This document shows, one piece after another, positions 27,212-36,587 of a stretch of DNA of 64,000 bases. Within the stretch, counting starts at the first letter, position 1; the number at the start of each line of letters is the position of its first letter. This stretch comes from Polaromonas sp. JS666. GTDB lineage: Bacteria > Pseudomonadota > Gammaproteobacteria > Burkholderiales > Burkholderiaceae_C. The notes beneath the pieces were generated by a model that ran no database searches, had not been told where the DNA came from, and was given only the letters and a program-made list of their open reading frames with translations. The stretch covers positions 372,001 to 436,000 of the forward strand of contig NZ_FNHX01000003.1 in assembly GCF_900103405.1 (NCBI RefSeq). The letters are read 5' to 3'. The translations under genes were made by a program, and so were the position numbers.

Positions 27212-27324
27212 GGTGCATGAGAAAAAAGCATGGAAGACGCAGAAATTGTCGTTTGTAGCCAAAGGTTTGTCCACGCATCATTCAGTTTCCTCATTCCTGA
27301 TCCCCGATCCTCAAGGTGACCTCC
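27212..27324. promoter_or_regulatory. Divergent promoter region, LysR gene / Bug gene
   Basis: About 110 bases between divergent start codons, the normal site for LysR binding and promoters in both directions. No single convincing T-N11-A palindrome could be picked by eye. Function is inferred from layout. Confidence 0.4.
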
Positions 27325-28305
27325 ATGACCGAATACCGGACAACGCGGCGAAATCTCCTCAAACTGGGGGCCGTGGCGATGGCCTCATCGCCCCTGCTGG
27401 CACGCGCGGCCTGGCCCGACCGGCCCATCCGCCTGATCGTTCCCTCCGCTGCGGGCGGCTCGCCCGACAACATCTGCCGCATCCTGACCAGCGAGTTGAT
27501 GAAAGCCCTGGGACAGCCGTTTGTGATCGACAACAAGCCCGGCGCAAGCGGCAATATCGGCATGCAGGAGATCGTGCGCGCGGCGCCGGACGGCTACACG
27601 CTGGGATACGGCAATGTGGGCACGCTGGCCATCAACAAATCGCTGTTCTCCAAGCTGCCCTATGACCCGGAAAAACAGCTGGTCCCCGTGGCGCTGCTTG
27701 GGTATGTGCAAAACGCGCTCGTCGTCAGGAATGACCTGGGCGTGAAGAACGTGGCCGAGTTGATCGCGCTGGCCAAATCCAGGCCCGGCAAACTCAGCAT
27801 GGCGTCTCCCGGCAACGGCACCACCGGCCACCTGGGTGGTGAGCTGTTCAAGAGCATGACCGGCACTTTCATGACCCACGTGCCTTACCGCGGCAGCCCG
27901 CAGGCCATCCAGGACCTGATGGGCGGCCAGGTCGACCTGATGTTCGACAATCTGTCGTCCATCGCGCCGCACATCAAGAACGGGCGCATCAAGGCGCTGG
28001 GGGTTTCAGGCCGGGCGCGCAGCCCATTGTTTCCCGAGGTGCCGACCATTGGGGAGTTCGTCAAGGGGTATGAAACGACGGCCTGGGGCGGCATTGTCGC
28101 GCCGGCCGGCACGCCGCGCGACGTCGTGCTTAGGCTCAACGGCGAAATCAACAAGGTGCTGGGCAGCGCCGCGGTCAATGAGCGCTATGCCGCCATTTCC
28201 TTCGAGACAACCATAGGCTCACCCGACCGCCTGTTTGACCGCGCCCTGCGGGAGACGCGGATGTGGACGGAGGTCGTCAAGCGCGCCGGCGTCCAGGTGG
28301 ATTGA
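27325..28305 (+). CDS. Tripartite tricarboxylate transporter substrate-binding protein (Bug family)
   Basis: 326-residue periplasmic binding protein from ATG 27325 (a GTG three codons upstream is possible). The leader TTRRNLLKLGAVAMASS contains a twin-arginine motif, so Tat export is likely, unusual but known in Bug proteins. Mature part: WPDRPIRLIVPSAAGGSPDN, VIDNKPGASGNIGMQEI, DGYTLGYG and HVPYRGSPQAIQDLMGG, the standard Bug pattern. Only six bases separate it from the N-acyl-D-amino-acid deacylase gene, so it may bind N-acyl amino acids (inference). Confidence 0.93.
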   Translation: MTEYRTTRRNLLKLGAVAMASSPLLARAAWPDRPIRLIVPSAAGGSPDNICRILTSELMKALGQPFVIDNKPGASGNIGMQEIVRAAPDGYTLGYGNVGTLAINKSLFSKLPYDPEKQLVPVALLGYVQNALVVRNDLGVKNVAELIALAKSRPGKLSMASPGNGTTGHLGGELFKSMTGTFMTHVPYRGSPQAIQDLMGGQVDLMFDNLSSIAPHIKNGRIKALGVSGRARSPLFPEVPTIGEFVKGYETTAWGGIVAPAGTPRDVVLRLNGEINKVLGSAAVNERYAAISFETTIGSPDRLFDRALRETRMWTEVVKRAGVQVD

Positions 28306-28311
28306 ACGCGT

Positions 28312-29760
28312 ATGTTCGATTGCATCATTGAAGGCGGCGAGCTTGTTGACGGCACGGGTTCGGCCCGGGTGCGTGCCGACCTCGGCATGTCCCAGGGAAA
28401 AATTCTTGCCATCGGCGACCTGTCGGCCGCGCCCGCCAGCGAACGGGTGAGCGCGCACGGGCGGATTGTCGCGCCGGGTTTTATCGACGTGCACACCCAC
28501 GATGACCGTTTGCTGCTCACGCCCACCGCGGGTGCCCATCCCAAGTTGTCGCAGGGCGTGACGACGGTGGTGTCGGGCAACTGCGGTGTCAGCCTTGCTC
28601 CCCTGCAGACCCGCCATCCGCCGCCGCCGCTGGACATCCTGGGAACGGACGGCTGGATCTACCCGAGTTTTGCGGCCTATCTGGATGCGCTGGAGCAGTC
28701 CGCGTTGGCCGTCAATGTCGCCTGCCTCGTGGGCCACTCCACGCTGCGGGTCAAGCACATGGCCGACCTTGGAAGGCCCGCCACCCCCGATGAGTCGGCG
28801 GCCATGGCGGCGGAGCTGGCCTCGGCGCTGGCCGCGGGTGCCATCGGCCTGTCGACCGGGCTGTACTATCCGCCCGCGAAAGCGGCCACGGCTGAAGAGG
28901 TGGTCGCCGTGGGCGCGCAACTCAAGGCGGCCGGCGGCATCGTGACCATGCACATCCGCGACGAAGGCGACGCCATCGACGAGGCCTTGCGCGAGGCCCT
29001 GCACATAGGCCGGGAACTGGGCGTGGACACCGTTATTTCCCATCACAAGCTGGTCGGCACCGCCAACCACGGCCGATCCGTGCAGACCCTGGCGATGCTG
29101 GAGCAGGCGGCGCGAGGGCAAGCGGTCTGCTTTGACTGCTATCCCTACAACGCGTCGTCCACCATGCTGCTGCCGTCCCGCGTGAAGCAGTCAAGCGACG
29201 TGCTGGTGACCTGGTCCCAGCCCGAGCCCGGTGTCGCGGGCCGCTCGCTGAAAGACCTTGCGCGCGAAAGAAACCAGACCGAGGAAGAGGTGGCGCGGGC
29301 ATTGCAGCCGGCCGGGGCCATCTACTTCGCGATGAGCGAGGACGACGTCGGCCGCATCCTCAGCCACCCGATGGCCATGGTCGGCTCGGACGGCCTGGCG
29401 CATGACGTGCGCCCGCATCCGCGTTTGTGGGGGACTTTTCCGCGCGTGCTGGGGCACTACGTGCGCCAGAGAAAGCTGTTTTCGCTTGAGACTGCCATTT
29501 ACAAAATGACGGGCCTCAGCGCAAGGCGCTTCGGCCTCGCCGGCCGCGGCATCCTGGCGCCCGGAAATCACGCGGACGTCGTCATCTTTGATGAACATCG
29601 CGTCACCGCCAACGCCAGCTATGAGCACCCCACCGAAGTCAGTTCGGGAATCGACGCCGTCTTTGTCAATGGCCGGCTCGCCTGCCGCAACGGCCTCAGC
29701 GTCAACATGGATGCCGGCCGCGTGCTGCGCGGCAAAGGAAATATCCGCAAGACTGGCTAA
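28312..29760 (+). CDS. N-acyl-D-amino-acid deacylase (D-aminoacylase)
   Basis: 482-residue amidohydrolase. The zinc motif HTHDD is at 61-65 (His61, His63) and the NCG motif with Cys91, a zinc ligand typical of D-aminoacylases, is at 90-92. Further motifs are GLSTGLYYPP, VISHHKLVG and the late GSDGLAHDVRPHPR with the catalytic Asp. Family reaction: hydrolysis of N-acyl-D-amino acids to D-amino acid and carboxylate. Together with the preceding Bug protein it would supply D-amino acids to the DadA-like oxidase nearby. It converges with the EamA gene, their stops overlapping by a few bases. Confidence 0.92.
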   Translation: MFDCIIEGGELVDGTGSARVRADLGMSQGKILAIGDLSAAPASERVSAHGRIVAPGFIDVHTHDDRLLLTPTAGAHPKLSQGVTTVVSGNCGVSLAPLQTRHPPPPLDILGTDGWIYPSFAAYLDALEQSALAVNVACLVGHSTLRVKHMADLGRPATPDESAAMAAELASALAAGAIGLSTGLYYPPAKAATAEEVVAVGAQLKAAGGIVTMHIRDEGDAIDEALREALHIGRELGVDTVISHHKLVGTANHGRSVQTLAMLEQAARGQAVCFDCYPYNASSTMLLPSRVKQSSDVLVTWSQPEPGVAGRSLKDLARERNQTEEEVARALQPAGAIYFAMSEDDVGRILSHPMAMVGSDGLAHDVRPHPRLWGTFPRVLGHYVRQRKLFSLETAIYKMTGLSARRFGLAGRGILAPGNHADVVIFDEHRVTANASYEHPTEVSSGIDAVFVNGRLACRNGLSVNMDAGRVLRGKGNIRKTG

Positions 29761-30818
29761 TGCGAATGCCGGTGGTGGGCATCCGGGAAATGCGCATGGC
29801 TGTGGGAGATGGGCAGGTGCTGGTGCGCATGCGTGTGGCGCGTGCCGGGCGCCACCGGCTCTTCGTGCGTTTCGTGCGCATGGTCGTGGTGCTCGTCACT
29901 CAGGCCGTGCACATGTTCATGGCTGTGCTCCAGCGGCTCATGGGTGTGTGCATGCTGGTGGCTCTCGGTCAGGTGCAGCCAGACGCCCCAGGCCATCAAC
30001 GCCGCCGCGATGAGCAGGGACAGCGTGACGGGCTCGCCGAGGACGGCAATCGCCAGGGCCGCACCCACAAACGGCGCGATGGAAAAATACGCCCCCGTGC
30101 GCGCCGTCCCAAGGTGGCGCAAGCCGAGCACAAACAGCGCCAGGCTCGCGCCATAGCTCGCAAAACCCAGCAGCGCCGCCGCCAGCACCACAGGTAGCGC
30201 GGGCCACGCGGCGCCCAGCGACAGCGCCAGCACCAGGTTGGTGGCACCGGCCACCAGGCCTTTGACCATGGCGATAAACGAAGCGTCGGACAAGGACACC
30301 TTGCGCGTCAGGTTGTTGTCCACACCCCAGGCCAGGCAGGCGCCCACCACGGCCAGGGCCGGCCACAACGCCCCAAAGCGCGCCTCACCAGGCCAGGAAA
30401 GAATCACGCCGCCCGCCACAATCGCCAGCATGCCCAGCGCGATGCGGCGGTCAAAGTTCTCGCGAAAAACAAACCAGGCAATCAAGGCCGTCAACACGCC
30501 TTCCGCATTCAGCAGCAGCGAGGCACCCGACGCCGGCATGCCGGATAAACCGACCATCAGCAGGACCGGGCCCACCATGCCGCCCGCAATCACGGCACCG
30601 GCCAGCCATTTCCATTCCCCGCGAGGCATGCGCACAGGCGCTGAGCGGCGCAGCCGCCGCAGCAGAAACAAGCCAACGCCCGAACCCAGGTAAAGCAAAG
30701 CCGCCAGCAGCCAGGGGCTGGCCTGCGCCAGCAAGAGCTTGGCCAGCGGGGTGCCCGTGCCGAACAGGGTGGCCGCGAGCAGGGTGGCCAGTACGCCGGG
30801 TTGGGACAGTGGGTTCAT
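29757..30818 (-). CDS. EamA/DMT-family exporter with histidine-rich C-terminal tail
   Basis: 353-residue inner-membrane protein from ATG 30818 (MNPLSQPGVLATLLAATLFG); the open frame continues far upstream into the choline dehydrogenase region but without coding character. Two EamA repeats give about ten helices; the second begins near GALWPALAVVGACLAWGVDNN. The final 72 residues contain 25 histidines in HxH patterns (HAHTHEPLEHSHEHVH, HDHAHETHE). Such tails in metal transporters bind Zn, Ni or Co. EamA proteins usually export amino acids or metabolites; metal sensing, buffering or export is inferred from the tail alone. Confidence 0.88.
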   Translation of the reverse strand: MNPLSQPGVLATLLAATLFGTGTPLAKLLLAQASPWLLAALLYLGSGVGLFLLRRLRRSAPVRMPRGEWKWLAGAVIAGGMVGPVLLMVGLSGMPASGASLLLNAEGVLTALIAWFVFRENFDRRIALGMLAIVAGGVILSWPGEARFGALWPALAVVGACLAWGVDNNLTRKVSLSDASFIAMVKGLVAGATNLVLALSLGAAWPALPVVLAAALLGFASYGASLALFVLGLRHLGTARTGAYFSIAPFVGAALAIAVLGEPVTLSLLIAAALMAWGVWLHLTESHQHAHTHEPLEHSHEHVHGLSDEHHDHAHETHEEPVAPGTRHTHAHQHLPISHSHAHFPDAHHRHSH

Positions 30819-30910
30819 GGAATGGCTTTTGGGGTGCGGGGATTTATGCCTTTTCCATATTACGCGAGTGCTGGCTCGCTTGTGATGAACTTGGAGGACG
30901 GGCGGCGTGA

Positions 30911-32569
30911 TCAACGCTGATGGGTTGCATGGTTTTCCGCCACATAGACCGGCGCCACCTGCGCCGGCAACGGTGACCTGCCCCGAATCAGGTCCGCGAT
31001 TTTTTCCGCGATCATGATGGTCGGCGCATTCAGGTTGCCGCTGACGACATTGGGCATGATGGAGGCGTCCACCACGCGCAGGTTCTGGATGCCGTGCACG
31101 CGGCCGGCGCCGTCCACCACCGCCATCGGATCGGTCCCCATGCGGCAACTGCAGGACGGATGAAAAGCGCTTTCGGCCTTGTCGCGGATGAAGGCGTCGA
31201 TTTCGGCATCGGTCTGGACCTTGGCCCCGGGCGAGATCTCGCCGTTGCGGAAAGGCTCGAATGCCGCTTGGGAAAATATCTCGCGCGTCAGCCGCACACC
31301 CGCGCGCATTTCCTTGCGGTCCTGCTCGGTCTGCATATAGTTGAACAGGATGCGCGGATGCGCCTTGGGGTCCGCCGAGCGCAGCGTGATATGGCCGCGG
31401 CTGGTCGCGCGCATCGGCCCGACGTGTGCCTGAAAGCCGTGCTGCGTGGCCGGTGCGCTGCCGTCGTAGCTGACCGCCATCGGCAGAAAATGGTATTGCA
31501 GGTCCGGATGCACCACGCCCGCCGCGCTGCGGATAAAGCCGCCGGACTCGAAATGGTTGGTCGCGCCCAGGCCTTTTCCGGCGAACAGCCATTGCACGCC
31601 GATCTTCAGTTTGGCCAGGGGGTTCATCGCGCTGTACAGGGTAATCGGCTGCTTGCTGGCGTACTGCACGTAAACCTCGAGATGGTCTTGCAGGTTTTGG
31701 CCGACACCCGGAAGGTCGACCCGCGGCTGGATGCCCAAGGCGCGCAGCTCCTCCGCATTGCCGATGCCGGACAGCATCAGCAGCTGCGGCGAATTGATCG
31801 CGCCGCCGGACAGGATCACCTCACGCGCCGCACCCACCTGATGCAGGCGCGAACCTTGCGCGTATTCGACACCGGTCGCGCGTGCGCCCTCAAGCAAGAC
31901 CCGCGTGACGCGCGCGCGCGTCACCACGCGCAGGTTGCCGCGCCTGGCCGCCGGACGCAGGTAGGCCTGCGCCGTGCTCCAGCGGCGGCCTTTGTAGACC
32001 GTCATGTCCATAGGCCCGAGGCCCTCCTGCTGGTAGCCGTTCATGTCCTCGGTGTAGGGGTAGCCGGCTTGTTGCCCCGCCTCGATGAAAGCGCGGTAGA
32101 GCGGGTTCTTGCAGGCGGCCGTGGAGACATACAAGGGGCCGTCCTTGCCGCGGTAGGCGTCGCCGCCTTTCAGGCGGGTTTCGGATTTCTTGAAGTAGGG
32201 CAGGCAGTGTGCGTAAGACCACTGCGCCAGCCCGGGCATGCCGGCCCAGGCGTCATAGTCAAACGCGTGTCCGCGGATATAGACCATGCCGTTGATCGAC
32301 GACGAGCCGCCGAGCACGCGGCCGCGCGGGCAGTGCATGCGACGCTGGTTCATGAAAGGTTCCGGTTCGGTGTCATAGAACCAGTTGTACTTGTCGTTGG
32401 CCAATGGGTAAGCGAAGGCCGACGGCATGTGGATGAAGATGCTGTGGTCCGCCGGGCCGGCTTCCAGCAGCAGGACGCGCGCGCCTTCGTCTTCGGTCAG
32501 GCGGTTGGCGAGGACGCAACCGGCTGAACCGGCGCCGACGATGATGTAGTCGTATTGTTCTTGTCTCAT
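30911..32569 (-). CDS. betA: Choline dehydrogenase (GMC oxidoreductase)
   Basis: 552-residue FAD enzyme oxidising choline to betaine aldehyde at the inner membrane. FAD motif GAGSAG at 12-17, GMC signature [13 protein letters not shown] (83-95), second signature around [16 protein letters not shown], and C-terminal HPSCSCRMG with catalytic His. Length and sequence fit BetA closely. Downstream of the aldehyde dehydrogenase gene in a probable betB-betA operon with a 45-base gap. Other GMC alcohol oxidases are possible on sequence, but the neighbourhood makes choline strongly preferred. Confidence 0.93.
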   Translation of the reverse strand: MRQEQYDYIIVGAGSAGCVLANRLTEDEGARVLLLEAGPADHSIFIHMPSAFAYPLANDKYNWFYDTEPEPFMNQRRMHCPRGRVLGGSSSINGMVYIRGHAFDYDAWAGMPGLAQWSYAHCLPYFKKSETRLKGGDAYRGKDGPLYVSTAACKNPLYRAFIEAGQQAGYPYTEDMNGYQQEGLGPMDMTVYKGRRWSTAQAYLRPAARRGNLRVVTRARVTRVLLEGARATGVEYAQGSRLHQVGAAREVILSGGAINSPQLLMLSGIGNAEELRALGIQPRVDLPGVGQNLQDHLEVYVQYASKQPITLYSAMNPLAKLKIGVQWLFAGKGLGATNHFESGGFIRSAAGVVHPDLQYHFLPMAVSYDGSAPATQHGFQAHVGPMRATSRGHITLRSADPKAHPRILFNYMQTEQDRKEMRAGVRLTREIFSQAAFEPFRNGEISPGAKVQTDAEIDAFIRDKAESAFHPSCSCRMGTDPMAVVDGAGRVHGIQNLRVVDASIMPNVVSGNLNAPTIMIAEKIADLIRGRSPLPAQVAPVYVAENHATHQR

Positions 32570-32614
32570 GTGAATTCCGGAGTTCCTGATCGGGAGTCGG
32601 CTTGCCGTGATGTC

Positions 32615-34078
32615 CTATTCATAAGGACAAGCCACTTCACCCAGCTCGACGTACACGCTCTTCAACTGCGTGTAGTAGTCAATCGTCACCATGCTGTTTT
32701 CATGGCCTATGCCCGATTCACGGATACCGCCAAACGGCATCTCGATGGGCGTGATGTTGTAGTTGTTGATCCAGCACACGCCCGCCTGCAATTGCGCCGC
32801 CACCCGGTGCCCGCGCGCCAGGTCGCCGGTGAACACCCCGGCTGCCAGGCCGAAGCGCGTATCGTTGGCGCGCGCCACCGCTTCCGCCTCATCACTGAAT
32901 CGCAGCACCGACATCACAGGCCCGAAGATCTCTTCACGCACGATGCTCATGTCGTCCCGGCAATCGGCAAAAATGGTCGGCTCAACAAAATTTCCCTGCA
33001 CCAGTGCGCCGGTCTTGAGCTGTTTGCCCCCGGCGACCAGCCGCGCGCCTTCGGCCACGCCTTTGTCGATGTAGCTGAGCACACGCTGCATATGCGGGCG
33101 CGAAATCAGCGCGCCGACCTGCGTCGCCGGGTCCATCGGGTCGCCGATGCGCAGTTTTCGGGTGCGCGCCTGCAGCTGTTCCAGAAACGCCTCGTGGATG
33201 TCCTCATGCACAAAGACCCGCGTGCAGTTGGTGCAGACCTCGCCCTGCGTATAAAAATTGCCGAGCATCGCGGCGGACACCGCCTGCCTCAGGTCGGCAT
33301 CGGGGAACACCAGCAGCGCCGATTTGCCACCCAGCTCCATGGTCGCGCGCTTCAGGGTTTTGGCGGCTTCCGCCATGACGGCTTTGCCGGTGCCGACCGA
33401 ACCCGTGAGCGACACCTTGGCCACCGCCGGGTGCGACACCAGCAGCCGGCCGGTGCGGCCGTCGCCCTGCAGCACATTGAACACGCCGTCCGGCACACCG
33501 GCCTCGGTGTAGATTTCCGCGAGCCTGGCGGCGCTGCGCGGCGTCAATTCTGATGGCTTGAAAATCATGGCGTTGCCGCAGGCCAGGGCCGGCGCCGACT
33601 TCCAGCAGGCGATCTGCAGGGGATAGTTCCAGGCGCCTATGCCCACGCAAATGCCCAGGGGTTCGCGCCGCGTGTACGCAAAAGCGTTCTTGAGCCCGTA
33701 ATGGTGGCCGTGAATCGTCGGCGCCAGGCCGGCAAAATATTCAATGCAGTCGGCGCCGCTGGCGACGTCGACCACTTCGGCCTCCTGGATCGGCTTGCCG
33801 CAATCCGCCACCTCCAGCTCGGCCAGTTCGCGGTTGCGCGCGCGCAGCAATTGCGCCGCCCGGTACAGGATGCGGCCGCGCTCCGCGCCGCTCATCGCCG
33901 ACCATTTCGCCAGCCCGGCTTGCGCCGCTTCAACCGCACGCTCGAGTTCCGGCGCAAGTGCCAGTTCGACGCGGCACAGGACCTGGCCCGTGGCCGGATT
34001 CAGGTTTTCCAGTGTTTCCGAAGCGGTGCTGGCTTGGTAAGCGCCGTCTATGTAGTTGCGTAGTGTGGGGGTCGTCAC
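32615..34078 (-). CDS. betB: Betaine aldehyde dehydrogenase
   Basis: Aldehyde dehydrogenase of 487 residues from a GTG start ([15 protein letters not shown]) preceded by AAGGTGA; a TTG eleven codons upstream is possible. Visible: [20 protein letters not shown] nucleotide-binding turn, [11 protein letters not shown] with the general-base Glu, and [13 protein letters not shown] with the nucleophilic Cys. The VCTN-CTR segment is characteristic of BetB. It makes glycine betaine from betaine aldehyde with NAD(P). First gene of the betBA pair and downstream of a choline-linked regulator. Confidence 0.94.
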   Translation of the reverse strand: MTTPTLRNYIDGAYQASTASETLENLNPATGQVLCRVELALAPELERAVEAAQAGLAKWSAMSGAERGRILYRAAQLLRARNRELAELEVADCGKPIQEAEVVDVASGADCIEYFAGLAPTIHGHHYGLKNAFAYTRREPLGICVGIGAWNYPLQIACWKSAPALACGNAMIFKPSELTPRSAARLAEIYTEAGVPDGVFNVLQGDGRTGRLLVSHPAVAKVSLTGSVGTGKAVMAEAAKTLKRATMELGGKSALLVFPDADLRQAVSAAMLGNFYTQGEVCTNCTRVFVHEDIHEAFLEQLQARTRKLRIGDPMDPATQVGALISRPHMQRVLSYIDKGVAEGARLVAGGKQLKTGALVQGNFVEPTIFADCRDDMSIVREEIFGPVMSVLRFSDEAEAVARANDTRFGLAAGVFTGDLARGHRVAAQLQAGVCWINNYNITPIEMPFGGIRESGIGHENSMVTIDYYTQLKSVYVELGEVACPYE

Positions 34079-34170
34079 GAGCTCACCTTGTTCCGATGTT
34101 TCGCCGTGCAATCGTCGATGGGTCGATTGCCTTGACGGCTCACTATAGGTTCAGGGCACCCTGCGCTCTT

Positions 34171-34183
34171 GATGTATTACGAC
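34171..34183 (+). promoter_or_regulatory. Half-site like the choX/regulator operator, upstream of betB
   Basis: GATGTATTACGAC matches 11 of 13 bases of the half-site GACGTAATACGAC found in the inverted repeat at 35343-35376. It lies about 95 bases before the betB start in the gap after the GlxA-type regulator gene (34079-34246). No good second half is seen here. Regulatory meaning is inference. Confidence 0.4.
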
Positions 34184-34246
34184 CACGCGATGGCGCAAAT
34201 TTCCGGGCTCCATCAAGCCCGTCAAGTGGTGTGCAGCGCTGGGCAT

Positions 34247-35281
34247 TCATTTGCGCGCCGGTGAAACGGCCCGCCGCATCACCGGCGCCTGCACGGACTG
34301 CAGCCGGTCCGCCCTGGGCGGGCAGCCGAACTTGTCCCGGTAGACGCGCGAGAAATGTTCCAGCGACGAATAGCCGGCGCCGACAGCCACTTGCGCCACA
34401 CTCATGTCGGTTTGCTGCAGCAGCTTGTGCGCGCGCGCCAGCCGCAGGTTGATGTAGTACTTCAGGGGCGGCAGCGACGTGTAGTGCTGGAACAGGCGTT
34501 CCAGCTGGCGCCGCGACAGCCCGACCCGGGTTGCGATCTCGTCGCAGGGCACGGGCTCTCCCACGGTTTCCTGCATCAGATTGATCGCGGCCTGAACATG
34601 CCTGCTGCCTTCGCCGGGGCGCTTGTTGGCACTGCTGAGCAAGGAGTCCGTTGGGTAGCGGACCTGCGTGTACTGCATGTGCTGCGAAACCTCGTGTGCC
34701 AGGTCGGCGCCTTCGCGCTCGCCTATCCACTGCAGCATCATGTCCAGCGTTGACGTGGCGCCCGCACAGGTCAGGCGGCGTCTTTCTATGGTGTAAAACT
34801 GGTCTTTCGCATTGACGCTCGGGTACAGCTCCTGGAAGCCTTCCAGGTTGTCCCAATGAATCGCCGCGCTATAGCCATCGAGCAAACCAGCGGCTGCCAG
34901 GATTTCGGCGCCGGTCTCTATGCCCGCGAGTTCCGCGCCGAAGGCCGCCTGCCGCCTCAGCCAGTTTTTGATCTTGCGGTTCTTCGCGTACTTCTTGGCC
35001 TCGAAGCTGGCAATCACAAAAACCGCGGAGAACTCCATGTCATCAGACAACTCCGCATCCACCGGCACCTGCATGCCGTGCGTCCCTATCACCGGTGCAC
35101 CGTCGACCGAAAGCGTGGTCCATTCGAACAGCTTGCGCTGCATCAGCCAGTTGGCCAGCACCAGCGGTTCCATCACCAGGGCCAGGCCCAGGTTGGAAAA
35201 CTGCGGGATCAGCAGCAAGCCGACCCTGCGCGCCGCGGGTGTGGCTTTGGGCGACGTGCGCTCCCGGTTTTCTTCCTTCAT
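34247..35281 (-). CDS. GlxA-family AraC-type regulator, probable choline/betaine regulator
   Basis: 344 residues: an N-terminal DJ-1/PfpI (class I amidotransferase-like) sensor domain, about 18-190, and a C-terminal AraC HTH, about 235-330 (CDEIATRVGLSRRQLERLFQHY, then QVAVGAGYSSLEHFSRVYRDKFG). The same architecture is found in GbdR and CdhR, which sense glycine betaine or carnitine derivatives. It lies between betB and the divergent choX, so it probably regulates both; no BetI repressor gene is present. The start is the ATG at 35281. The exact inducer is unknown. Confidence 0.9.
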   Translation of the reverse strand: MKEENRERTSPKATPAARRVGLLLIPQFSNLGLALVMEPLVLANWLMQRKLFEWTTLSVDGAPVIGTHGMQVPVDAELSDDMEFSAVFVIASFEAKKYAKNRKIKNWLRRQAAFGAELAGIETGAEILAAAGLLDGYSAAIHWDNLEGFQELYPSVNAKDQFYTIERRRLTCAGATSTLDMMLQWIGEREGADLAHEVSQHMQYTQVRYPTDSLLSSANKRPGEGSRHVQAAINLMQETVGEPVPCDEIATRVGLSRRQLERLFQHYTSLPPLKYYINLRLARAHKLLQQTDMSVAQVAVGAGYSSLEHFSRVYRDKFGCPPRADRLQSVQAPVMRRAVSPARK

Positions 35282-35342
35282 AGAGACCCGCCATGCGTTG
35301 ACAAACAGCCTATAAGGTATTTTGCGCAGCCCTCAGGTGTTT

Positions 35343-35376
35343 GACGGAATACGACATATGTTAGTCGTATTACGTC
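35343..35376. promoter_or_regulatory. 13-bp inverted-repeat operator between regulator and choX
   Basis: GACGGAATACGAC (35343-35355) and GTCGTATTACGTC (35364-35376) are inverted copies matching at 12 of 13 positions, the inner eight perfectly, with an 8-base spacer. They lie in the 253-base divergent gap 35282-35534, 62 bases before the regulator start and about 160 before choX. A dimeric regulator site is the likely meaning. Confidence 0.65.
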
Positions 35377-35534
35377 AATATTGGCTGTTTTCCTAAACCT
35401 ATAGTTCGTCAACGGAAGAGCACTGCTTACCGGCATGCACCACTCGCCTTGCGGCGGGAACGGCAAAAAAAGCATGCGGTGGGCAGGCCTGTTTCAGTCC
35501 CTGTAAATGCGCTATCCAACCAGGAAAACGTGAC

Positions 35535-36506
35535 ATGAGGTCTCTGCACATACTCGGCTCGCTTGCGGTTCTTGCCCTCACCCTTTGCGCCGGCCCCGCA
35601 AGCGCACAAAGCAAATCGCCGGCTGGCGCCAAAGAGGCGGAAAGCTGCCGCACGGTGCGTTTTGGTGATGTCGGCTGGAGCGACATCGCGGCCACCACGG
35701 GGCTGGCATCGGTGGTCCTGGAAGGCCTGGGTTACCAGCCGAAGACGACGCTGGCTTCGGTGCCGATTACCTTCGCGGGCATCAAGAGCAAGCAGATCGA
35801 TGTTTTTCTCGGCTACTGGAACCCGAGCATGACGCCCATGATCGAGCCCTTCGTCAAGGCGGGCCAGGTCAAGGTGCTGGATCAGCCCAACCTGGCCGGT
35901 GCCAAATACACGCTGGCGGTCAACAGCACCGCTTTTGAAGGCGGCCTGAAGACCTTTGCCGACATCGCGAAATTTCGCAAAGAGCTCGATGGAAAGATCT
36001 ACGGCATCGAAGCCGGCAATGACGGCAATCTGCTGATCCAGCGCATGATCGACAAGAACGAGTTCGGCCTGAAGGATTTCAAGCTGGTTGAGTCCAGCGA
36101 AGCCGGCATGCTGTCCGAAATACAGCGCGCGTCGCGCCTGAAAAAATGGATCGTCTTCCTGGGCTGGGAACCGCATCCGATGAACGTGCAGCTGAAGATG
36201 AAATACCTGGAAGGCGGCGACACCGTGTTCGGCCCGAATTTCGGCGAGGCCAAGGTGTACACCGCGACCACCCCCGATTACCAGGCGCGCTGCCCGAACG
36301 CGGCCAGGCTGATCGGCAACCTGCAATTCAGCACCGACCTGGAAAACCAGGTGATGGTGCCCATCACCAACAAGGTCAAGCCGAACGACGCGGCCCGCGA
36401 TTGGTTGAAGAAGAACCCGGATGTGCTCAAGAAGTGGCTGGCCGAGGTCAGCACCTTTGACGGCAAGGATGGGCTGGCGGCGGTCAGCAAGCATCTGGGT
36501 CTTTGA
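35535..36506 (+). CDS. choX: Choline ABC transporter substrate-binding protein
   Basis: 323-residue OpuAC/ProX-family periplasmic protein; the signal peptide ends near GPASAQS. The segments VRFGDVGWSDIAATTGLASVVLEGLGY, DVFLGYWNPSM and IVFLGWEPHPMN carry tryptophans at the positions where ChoX-type proteins hold the quaternary ammonium in an aromatic box. No permease or ATPase lies beside it; the nearest quaternary-amine ABC core is proVW at 45201-47103. It is divergent from the GlxA-type regulator and followed by the phosphorylcholine phosphatase gene. Confidence 0.9.
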   Translation: MRSLHILGSLAVLALTLCAGPASAQSKSPAGAKEAESCRTVRFGDVGWSDIAATTGLASVVLEGLGYQPKTTLASVPITFAGIKSKQIDVFLGYWNPSMTPMIEPFVKAGQVKVLDQPNLAGAKYTLAVNSTAFEGGLKTFADIAKFRKELDGKIYGIEAGNDGNLLIQRMIDKNEFGLKDFKLVESSEAGMLSEIQRASRLKKWIVFLGWEPHPMNVQLKMKYLEGGDTVFGPNFGEAKVYTATTPDYQARCPNAARLIGNLQFSTDLENQVMVPITNKVKPNDAARDWLKKNPDVLKKWLAEVSTFDGKDGLAAVSKHLGL

Positions 36507-36524
36507 CCGCGTCGCCACCAAAAA

Positions 36525-36555
36525 AAGTTATCGGAAAGTTACCGCGAAGTTATCG
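36525..36555 (+). repeat. Three AAGTTAYCG repeats at exact 11-bp period
   Basis: AAGTTATCG (36525-36533), AAGTTACCG (36536-36544) and AAGTTATCG (36547-36555) lie in the short gap between choX and the phosphatase gene. Three 9-mers on one face of the helix resemble a tandem regulator box. No protein can be assigned. Confidence 0.6.
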
Positions 36556-36587
36556 CTTGTCTCATCAAAAAAACTCTGGAGGTTCGT

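Noticed and set aside
30819..31592. N-terminal extension of the EamA exporter (about 258 codons upstream)
   Set aside because: It lies opposite betA, has no membrane or export character, and the ATG at 30818 starts a normal EamA first helix.
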